Assembly: GCA_045578665.1 (NCBI GenBank)
Contig: JAZNKR010000011.1
Span: forward strand, 1-8,871
DNA from: HGM04593 sp045578665
GTDB taxonomy: Bacteria; Bacteroidota; Bacteroidia; Bacteroidales; Bacteroidaceae
Length of the DNA stretch: 8,871 nucleotides
Direction: 5' to 3'
Each line of letters opens with the position of its first letter. Positions within the stretch are counted from its first letter, which is position 1. This document shows, piece after piece, positions 1 through 5,541 of this stretch. Under the pieces are notes generated by a model, which saw nothing but the letters and a program-made list of their open reading frames with translations, did not search any database and was not told the origin of the DNA. Position numbers and translations under genes: made by a program.

Positions 1-50
1 TATACAGCATATTACAAAACAAATATCGTATTGTATATTTTGTGTATATA

Positions 51-96
51 AAATATGCAAAAACGGAGCGACAACACTACCCTATTTTGCATATTT
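51..96. repeat. 12-bp inverted repeat, AT-rich
   Basis: The left arm aaatatgcaaaa (51-62) is the exact reverse complement of ttttgcatattt (85-96), with a 22-base spacer. Allowing one bulged base, the pairing extends outward by three more bases. It could be an RNA hairpin or a protein-binding site. No T-tract follows the right arm, so a terminator is less likely. No function can be assigned. Confidence 0.45.
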
Positions 97-355
97 ATAA
101 GTTTTACAATTTTAATCAGCCTGGATTTATTTTTCTAAATACATTTTACATTCTATTCCAATTTACAATTGTATCAGAAAGGCTTTTAATCCCCTGCTCC
201 ACACCAAAACATGCATAGAACGCGTTAAATTTTTAAATTTCTGCGATGACTATAGGGATTCCTTGAAATTTTGAAATCTCAGAGGCTTTAAATACGACAT
301 TATCAGATGAAATTCAATCAATTAAGCCGAATAATTCTGTAACAGAAAGAGACTG

Positions 356-407
356 AAATACGAAAAACCGGCAATAGCATGGAAACTATTGCCGGTTTTT
401 CGTATTT
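356..407. terminator. Bidirectional intrinsic terminator of holA
   Basis: A perfect 22-bp inverted repeat (356-377 with 386-407) is separated by an 8-base loop, catggaaa. The core stem is ccggcaatag/ctattgccgg, flanked by an A-run on the left and a T-run on the right. It therefore reads as a stem plus U-tract in either direction. On the minus strand it lies 27 bases past the holA stop codon, where a terminator is expected. No plus-strand gene is visible to its left, so its plus-strand role is unknown. Confidence 0.85.
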
Positions 408-433
408 AGCGCCTAAATTAAAACAATACAGGA

Positions 434-1444
434 TTAATGCAGGATAATAAAAAGCAATTCTTTCATAATTTCTCCATCGGGAACAGTAATCGAATCGGCT
501 CCTTTTGATTTTGCATCGGCAAGACGGATGCTATGAAGAATCTCCATAACATGAATTGCACGGTATTTGCTCATGGCAGTGATGTAATCCCTCACCCCCC
601 ATGTAGATCTCAATCCGAGGAAATCGGCTATACCCTTTTCGCTCTTGTCAGGAGCATAATATGCCATCATCAGATTTGAGAAAAATCCGAACAAAACAGA
701 GAGTGTCAACTGTATCGGATTCTTCTTGGGATTGGAGGCAAAATAGCCGATGATTTTGTATGCCTTATAAGCATCTTTCACAACCAGGGCATTCTGCAGC
801 TCGAAATTGTTGTACTCCTTGCTTATGCCAATATTCTCCTCCACCATCTCGGGAGTGACCATACCGCCTTGCGATAGCGATAAAGCCAACTTGTCTATCT
901 CGCTGCTCATACGGTTAAGGTCGGCACCCACCGATTCGCAGAGCATCCTCACAGCCTTCTCATCAGCCACCAGGGAGCGCTCCTTAAGAGATGCGTTTAC
1001 AAAGGATGGCAGCTGCTCCTCCTTGAGTTTCTTGAATTCGAGGACGACAGCCGAGCGCTCCAGCTCGCCTGCTATCTTCTTGCGCTTATCTATGGAACCA
1101 TTCTTGTGGGCAAACACCAGGACTGTCGTAGGCTGAGGATTCTTCAGGTAACTCATCAGCGCATCCGTATCCTTGATATGCTGTGCCTCCTTGACTATCA
1201 CCACCTGTCTTTCGGACATCATCGGATAACTCCTTGCACAGTTGACAACGGCATCCATACTGACATCAAGTCCGTAAAAAACTGTCTGGCAGAAGCCGCG
1301 CATCTCCTCGGGAAGTGCGTTGTCTGCAATATAGTCGGTAAGTTTGTCGATATAATATGCCTCATCGCCCATAAAATAATAGACCGGGCGATAAATTCCT
1401 TTCCTCAATTCAGAGAAGACAGACTCGTATGTATGTTTAGCCAT
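434..1444 (-). CDS. holA: DNA polymerase III subunit delta (HolA)
   Basis: This is the delta subunit of the clamp loader. It opens the beta sliding clamp and, with delta-prime and tau/gamma, loads it on DNA during replication in the cytoplasm. The 336-residue length is usual for the family. The N-terminal AAA+-like domain begins with VYYFMGDEAYYIDKL (residues 21-35), the family's 'y.f.GdE.yli..l' signature, followed by SERQVVIVKEAQ (77-88). VGADLNRMSSEIDKLAL (172-188) is the conserved helical middle domain. EYNNFELQNAL (210-220) starts the C-terminal collar domain, which ends with the helix around SIRLADAKSKGADS (305-318). As in other delta subunits there is no Walker A motif, so ATP hydrolysis is not expected. 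The ATG at 1444 has no Shine-Dalgarno sequence upstream, which is normal in Bacteroidetes. The gene is divergent from the HsdR-N gene and ends at a strong hairpin, so it is probably monocistronic. Confidence 0.93.
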   Translation of the reverse strand: MAKHTYESVFSELRKGIYRPVYYFMGDEAYYIDKLTDYIADNALPEEMRGFCQTVFYGLDVSMDAVVNCARSYPMMSERQVVIVKEAQHIKDTDALMSYLKNPQPTTVLVFAHKNGSIDKRKKIAGELERSAVVLEFKKLKEEQLPSFVNASLKERSLVADEKAVRMLCESVGADLNRMSSEIDKLALSLSQGGMVTPEMVEENIGISKEYNNFELQNALVVKDAYKAYKIIGYFASNPKKNPIQLTLSVLFGFFSNLMMAYYAPDKSEKGIADFLGLRSTWGVRDYITAMSKYRAIHVMEILHSIRLADAKSKGADSITVPDGEIMKELLFIILH

Positions 1445-1527
1445 AAACTATTTGAAAGCAGTTCTAATCGGTAATCTGTATTCGCCGGGTATGTCCTATC
1501 ATAGAACCTCCCTTGATTTTCCAATTG

Positions 1528-1535
1528 CGAAGATA
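1528..1535 (-). promoter_or_regulatory. Candidate holA promoter -7 element
   Basis: Read on the minus strand this is TATCTTCG, one mismatch from the Bacteroidetes -7 consensus TAnnTTTG. It would give a 5' leader of roughly 75-80 bases before the holA ATG. At the -33 position only a weak ATTG (1557-1560) is present. It is placed as expected in the divergent spacer, but the match is imperfect. Confidence 0.4.
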
Positions 1536-1574
1536 ATGCAAAAAACAGTCAATCTGCAATGCCTGCAAAAGAAA

Positions 1575-1606
1575 TTTCACAATATCGGCAAATTAAAGTA
1601 ACTTTG
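1575..1606 (+). promoter_or_regulatory. Promoter of the HsdR-N-like gene
   Basis: TAACTTTG at 1599-1606 matches the Bacteroidetes -7 consensus TAnnTTTG exactly. TTTC at 1575-1578 stands 20 bases upstream, close to the -33 TTTG element. Transcription would start near 1612, leaving about 30 bases of leader before the ATG at 1642. Confidence 0.6.
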
Positions 1607-1641
1607 CGCCAACGACAGCAACACAACATCTGCCACACACA

Positions 1642-2097
1642 ATGCCAACACTGAACCTTCCTCCATACGAAGCCAAAATAATAGTCGAAAACAACAAGAG
1701 ACGCATTTTCGACATATTGCGACGCAGCTATGTGGCGCTTACTCCCGAAGAGTGGGTGCGACAGCACTTCATACACTATCTGATAAACGAAAAAGGCTAT
1801 CCGCAATCCCTGCTGGCTAACGAGACACAAATAGAGCTGAACAATATAAAACTCAGATGCGACACTGTCGTCTACGACAACACCATCACCCCGAAAGCCA
1901 TCATCGAGTACAAAGCACCGACAATCCCCATAACGCAGAATGTATTCTCACAGATAGCACGATACAATCTCGTGCTCAAAGTGGACTATCTGATTATAAG
2001 CAACGGAATGAAACACTACTGCTGCAAGATGGACTATAACAAAAACAGCTACACATTCCTGCAGGAAATCCCCCACTACAGAGAATTGACATCCTAG
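1642..2097 (+). CDS. Stand-alone HsdR N-terminal-like nuclease-fold protein
   Basis: This 151-residue protein resembles the N-terminal nuclease domain of type I restriction subunit HsdR (HSDR_N_2 family), but it has no helicase or translocase part. A PD-(D/E)xK core is visible: D74 in LRCDTVVYDN, then E89 and K91 in AIIEYKAP. A QxxxY motif follows (Q104 and Y108 in SQIARYN), as in HsdR and RecB-type nucleases. It is therefore expected to be catalytically competent, though activity is inferred. No hsdM or hsdS gene is nearby, so it is not part of a visible restriction system. From family knowledge, short HsdR-N proteins next to holA recur in Bacteroidetes, and their role is not established. 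It has no signal peptide, so it should be cytoplasmic. The ATG at 1642 follows a good promoter. I see no clear terminator after it. Confidence 0.85.
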   Translation: MPTLNLPPYEAKIIVENNKRRIFDILRRSYVALTPEEWVRQHFIHYLINEKGYPQSLLANETQIELNNIKLRCDTVVYDNTITPKAIIEYKAPTIPITQNVFSQIARYNLVLKVDYLIISNGMKHYCCKMDYNKNSYTFLQEIPHYRELTS

Positions 2098-2240
2098 AGA
2101 CAAAATCAGCAAAGGCAGGTAGCCGAAATAACAGCGAATACCACTACCACAAATACACAGACAAGCCATTCGCGCCTATAAAGCAGTATTATTAACAAGC
2201 TGCATTCAATGTTAACAAAATTTATCACAAATTTAGCGCT

Positions 2241-2260
2241 CTATTATTTAAAAATAATAG
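2241..2260. promoter_or_regulatory. Palindrome overlapping the -33 position, possible operator
   Basis: ctattattt (2241-2249) and aaataatag (2252-2260) form a perfect 9-bp inverted repeat around a 2-base centre. It lies just upstream of the -7 element at 2271 and covers the expected -33 site. A binding site for a dimeric regulator is plausible. Chance is also possible in DNA this AT-rich. Confidence 0.4.
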
Positions 2261-2278
2261 TTATTTTTCATATCTTTG
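2247..2278 (+). promoter_or_regulatory. Promoter of the first C10 peptidase gene
   Basis: TATCTTTG at 2271-2278 fits the Bacteroidetes -7 consensus TAnnTTTG perfectly. TTTA at 2247-2250, 20 bases upstream, approximates the -33 TTTG. The start of transcription would fall near 2284, giving a leader of about 85 bases before the ATG at 2371. Confidence 0.7.
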
Positions 2279-2294
2279 CGATATGATGTATAAA

Positions 2295-2326
2295 ATAGGC
2301 TGAAAACGACAAAAAAAACAGCCTGT
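2295..2326 (+). other. Leader hairpin in the 5' UTR
   Basis: aggctg (2297-2302) pairs with cagcct (2319-2324), and a G-U and an A-U pair extend it outward. The 16-base loop is A-rich. It sits about 10 bases past the predicted transcription start. It could stabilise the mRNA or affect translation. No known riboswitch is recognised. Confidence 0.35.
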
Positions 2327-2370
2327 ATCAGTGAGACAAGACAAAATCAGTATTAACCAAACAATAAACT

Positions 2371-5300
2371 ATGAAAAAAATTCTACTCCTAACAGCGCTG
2401 CTTGCCATCACATGGGTGTATGGTTACTCGCAGCAACGAACAGAGGCAGAAGCTGCGGCAATAGCCAAGGCATTCATGCAAAACAACGGTTATGACTTCA
2501 CGATAACCAAGTCAACAACCCCTGCCAAAATCCGTGCCAAGAAGGCAGGAGAAATCACTCCCTACTACATCTTCAACGACACCCAGAAGGGCGGTTTCGT
2601 AATTGTAGGAGGTCAAGAGGTCATGAGCGACATTCTCGCCTACTCGGACGAGGACTGCTTCGACATGGACGACATGCCCCCCTCGGCAGCTGAGTGGCTC
2701 GAGGCTTACTCACAGTCGGCTATAATTGCAGCTGACTACCCCGAGAAGTCAAAAGCCGAGAAAAAAGCCAAGGCAAAAGCATTTGTCGAGAGCAACTTCT
2801 CATTGCGCCAGAATGTGGAACCCCTACTCGGCGAAATCAAGTACAATCAGGGAACACCCTACAACAAGAAGTGTCCTACCCTCAAAGTGATGCAGGGCGG
2901 CAAGATGAAGACCGGCAAAGCTGTTACCGGTTGTACCCAGACAGCTATGGCTATGCTCATGCGTTACTGGAAATGGCCCGAGCGTCCCAGAGGCAGCAAG
3001 ACATACACCTTCAACTACGACTACACAGAGACCACCACAAAGCAGATGACACTCACTGTAAACTTCGACTCTGTAGAACCCTACCGTTGGGATTTGATGC
3101 TCCCCCGCTACGAAGGCCACACCTACACAACAGAGCAGGCTGATGCCATTGCCATACTGATGTACCACTGCGGTATCTCCAACGGTGCAGGATATGGTCT
3201 TGGAGGTACAGGTGCAGCTCTCCGTCCTCAGGGATTGGTAGACTACTTCTACTATGCCAACGACTGGGAAGGCGACAATTATGGCAACTACAAGGAGAAG
3301 ACAAATGGCGACAATGCATACCGTGCAATGCTTGCCGACGAACTCAGCCAGGGTCGTCCCATCTGGGCAGCAGGTTCTAACGTAGAGAACACCGGTGCAC
3401 ACTCATACATCGTAGACGGATACGACCTCAACGGTCTCTTCCACTTCAACCTCGGTTGGAACGGCGGTAGCAACGGATACTACGAAGTTGCTCCCACTCC
3501 CCAGGCACCCTACGGTTGCGGAATGTACTTCTACAAACACATTCACCCCGAAGGTCGTCTCACTCCCTCAAGCCCTGTACGCAATGTCGTTATCGAAGCC
3601 GGTCTCGGTGAATTCAACGAGCAGACAACAAACATCTCTTCTACACTGAAGACACTCACAGGCAGCAACAAATTCGCTGAAAGCCTCATCTGCATCGTAA
3701 CAGCCGACACAGAAGACGAAGCAGAAAGCCACCTGGAAGGACTCAGCACCATTCAGGGTGTGCTCCTCGACCGTGCCGACACCATTACAGGCAGAATTTC
3801 AGCCGGAACTGTACAGCCCCAATACAGCGAGCGTTTCAACATTGATGCTCCTGCCAACCTTGACATCGACGCTATGTTCGCATCAAAGAACAGCATGAAG
3901 GTATCTGTTGCAAGCTACTTTGCAAACGACATGGAGAACACCAACTACCGCTACGCATTCGTATACACAGAGGACAATGTGAAAATTGACGGTGTGTCAT
4001 ACAACGACGTTGCAAAGGGCATGTACCCCAACAGAATGGGTTACGAGAACTCCGTTCCCACAAGCGTAGAGAAAGACAAGGAGTACATCTTCGAGCAGGA
4101 AATCCCCTTCCCCGAATCAATCGAAAACATCAACAACACCACACTTATCGTGTTGATGGTAAATGCCGACAACGGTACTATCGTCAATGCCACCAAGGTA
4201 GACCTTGAGCAGGTAAATGCATGGCGCGAGAAGCAGAAACCCGCATTCTACAACGAAGGCAGACTGCTCGCATCATCATCTAAGCTCGACACATACTTCT
4301 TCGACGAAGAGGCAAAACGTATGCCCGTTCCCGTAAGAATCAACAACCCCTTGTACGAGCCCATGGAGGTAGAACTCACAGCCGAAGTGCTTGAGCTCGG
4401 CGAGAATGCTACAGTACAGTTGGGTGAGACAGCCGGTTCAACAACCATCACATACGAGCTTGCTCCCTTAACTGTAGACAGCACCATGATGCTCTACCTC
4501 AACATCAACGACGAGTTCAAGAGCTCAACATCGACAGTGAAACTCTCTGTAAAGTACGAAGGCAACTTAATAGCAGATCAGACAGTCAACTTCGACTTCA
4601 TTGAGACAGCCAACGGCATCAACCCCTTCACTGTACGTGTAAAAGGTACCCTCGAAGAGCTTGTTCCCAAAACAGCTATCGACACCATCACAACAATCAC
4701 CGTAACAGGTCGTCTTTCGGGTAAAGACATCTCGTTCCTCCGCGACAGCCTCAAGGCCAACGTTATCAACCTTTCAGGTGCAAGCATCGTGGAAGGTCCC
4801 GGTATCTACTACGGCGACTACACTACAGAGGACAACATCATCGGTGTGAGAATGTTCTACAACATTGATGCAGGCACTATCATCATGCCCAACACAGCTG
4901 TTGAAATCGGTAACTACGCATTCTACCAGAACACCAAACTCACAAAAGCAGTTATCGGAAGCAACACTACCCTTATCGGCAGCTACGCATTCAGCGGATG
5001 TTCAGCACTCGAAAGAATCACAATCCCCGCAAGTGTAACAGAGTTAGGACGTAACGCATTCAAGAACTGCCCCATCGTATGTGTAATCTGCGAAAGCGAG
5101 ACACCTGCGAAACTCGGTTCTAAGGTATTCGACGGTGCAGACCTCGCAAACGCTACACTCGTTGTTCCCAACGAGGCTGCAATTGAGACATACAAGGCTC
5201 AGAAGCAGTGGAAAGACTTCGGCAACATCATCTCTTACGACCAGTATCTCACAGCAATCGCTCCCGCAACAGAGGAGGTTGAGATAACAGTTGCTGACGG

Positions 5301-5448
5301 CAAGATAATCGTAGCTGAAAATGCTGAAGTTGCAATCTACACATTTGCCGGAAAACAGGTAGCGACAGGCAAAGCAGGCGAATATGCACTGCCCGCAGGA
5401 AACTACATTGTAAAAGTTGGCAACAAAGCAATCAAGGTAAGACTCTAA
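2371..5448 (+). CDS. Secreted C10 (streptopain-like) cysteine peptidase with BspA-type LRR and T9SS-like tail
   Basis: This is a predicted cysteine endopeptidase of family C10 (streptopain SpeB, interpain A), 1025 residues long. A Sec signal peptide spans about 1-20. The propeptide (about 21-140) is of the Spi/inhibitor I69 type, ends in a lysine-rich linker (126-136) and probably keeps the enzyme inactive until cleavage. The peptidase domain (about 145-395) opens with IKYNQGTPYN and has the nucleophile C188 in TGCTQTAMAM. The catalytic H344 is in AHSYIVDGYD, and W363 is in HFNLGWNG. Residues about 405-615 may be a cysteine-less Omp28/thioredoxin-like domain, and 625-750 is beta-rich. BspA-type LRR_5 repeats fill about 753-955 (for example NAFKNCPI). 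A type-A-like T9SS tail covers about 968-1025, ending LPAGNYIVKVGNKAIKVRL. It likely acts at the cell surface or outside. The ATG has no Shine-Dalgarno sequence. Codon use looks more optimised than in the downstream copy (Ile mostly ATC). No separate Spi inhibitor gene is present. Confidence 0.9.
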   Translation: MKKILLLTALLAITWVYGYSQQRTEAEAAAIAKAFMQNNGYDFTITKSTTPAKIRAKKAGEITPYYIFNDTQKGGFVIVGGQEVMSDILAYSDEDCFDMDDMPPSAAEWLEAYSQSAIIAADYPEKSKAEKKAKAKAFVESNFSLRQNVEPLLGEIKYNQGTPYNKKCPTLKVMQGGKMKTGKAVTGCTQTAMAMLMRYWKWPERPRGSKTYTFNYDYTETTTKQMTLTVNFDSVEPYRWDLMLPRYEGHTYTTEQADAIAILMYHCGISNGAGYGLGGTGAALRPQGLVDYFYYANDWEGDNYGNYKEKTNGDNAYRAMLADELSQGRPIWAAGSNVENTGAHSYIVDGYDLNGLFHFNLGWNGGSNGYYEVAPTPQAPYGCGMYFYKHIHPEGRLTPSSPVRNVVIEAGLGEFNEQTTNISSTLKTLTGSNKFAESLICIVTADTEDEAESHLEGLSTIQGVLLDRADTITGRISAGTVQPQYSERFNIDAPANLDIDAMFASKNSMKVSVASYFANDMENTNYRYAFVYTEDNVKIDGVSYNDVAKGMYPNRMGYENSVPTSVEKDKEYIFEQEIPFPESIENINNTTLIVLMVNADNGTIVNATKVDLEQVNAWREKQKPAFYNEGRLLASSSKLDTYFFDEEAKRMPVPVRINNPLYEPMEVELTAEVLELGENATVQLGETAGSTTITYELAPLTVDSTMMLYLNINDEFKSSTSTVKLSVKYEGNLIADQTVNFDFIETANGINPFTVRVKGTLEELVPKTAIDTITTITVTGRLSGKDISFLRDSLKANVINLSGASIVEGPGIYYGDYTTEDNIIGVRMFYNIDAGTIIMPNTAVEIGNYAFYQNTKLTKAVIGSNTTLIGSYAFSGCSALERITIPASVTELGRNAFKNCPIVCVICESETPAKLGSKVFDGADLANATLVVPNEAAIETYKAQKQWKDFGNIISYDQYLTAIAPATEEVEITVADGKIIVAENAEVAIYTFAGKQVATGKAGEYALPAGNYIVKVGNKAIKVRL

Positions 5449-5462
5449 TAAACTTGTAAATA

Positions 5463-5508
5463 ATCAGATAGGATGCCTGCGATTTAAATTGCAGGCATCC
5501 TATTTGAT
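5463..5508 (+). terminator. Intrinsic terminator or attenuator between the paralogs
   Basis: A perfect 13-bp stem (5468-5480 with 5491-5503) extends to 18 bp with one G-U pair (5463-5480 with 5491-5508). The loop is 10 bases. The T-tract is short and partly inside the stem (tattt), so termination may be incomplete. It lies 14 bases past the stop of the first peptidase gene and 33 bases before the next ATG. Confidence 0.7.
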
Positions 5509-5541
5509 ATATTCAGCAAACACTACAAACAGCTTCTTAAT

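Larger units (their letters stand above)
1..433. other. AT-rich non-coding region downstream of holA
   Basis: I find no convincing gene in this stretch on either strand. The base composition is strongly AT-rich, and the reading frames are short and broken. It holds an inverted repeat (51-62 with 85-96) and the large hairpin at 356-407, both listed separately. I see no tRNA or rRNA pattern and no clean TAnnTTTG promoter element. It may be the spacer between holA and a gene beyond the left edge. Confidence 0.6.

Noticed and set aside
1106..1474. Plus-strand open frame of 122 codons over the holA start
   Set aside because: It is antisense to conserved HolA sequence and has no recognisable domain or promoter.
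1549..1830. Minus-strand open frame of 93 codons over the HsdR-N gene start
   Set aside because: It is antisense to the nuclease-like gene, overlaps its promoter, and its Cys/Trp-rich product looks like nothing known.
1642..2097. Possible complete type I restriction-modification system
   Set aside because: Only the HsdR N-terminal-like domain is present. No helicase, hsdM or hsdS sequence occurs in the window.
2283..2303. Tiny leader frame ATG ATG TAT AAA ATA GGC TGA before the first peptidase
   Set aside because: It starts at or before the predicted transcription start, so it would have no leader. A six-codon frame by itself is not evidence of a leader peptide.
2098..2370. Search for a separate Spi-type inhibitor gene beside the C10 peptidases
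   Set aside because: No open frame of suitable length is present here or in the gap between the paralogs. The inhibitor-like fold appears only as the propeptide of each enzyme.
2824..3402. Long open frame (192 codons) on the minus strand opposite the first peptidase gene
   Set aside because: It lies wholly antisense to a well-supported domain. The translation is Cys/Val-rich without recognisable motifs, and the openness follows from the sense-strand codon bias.
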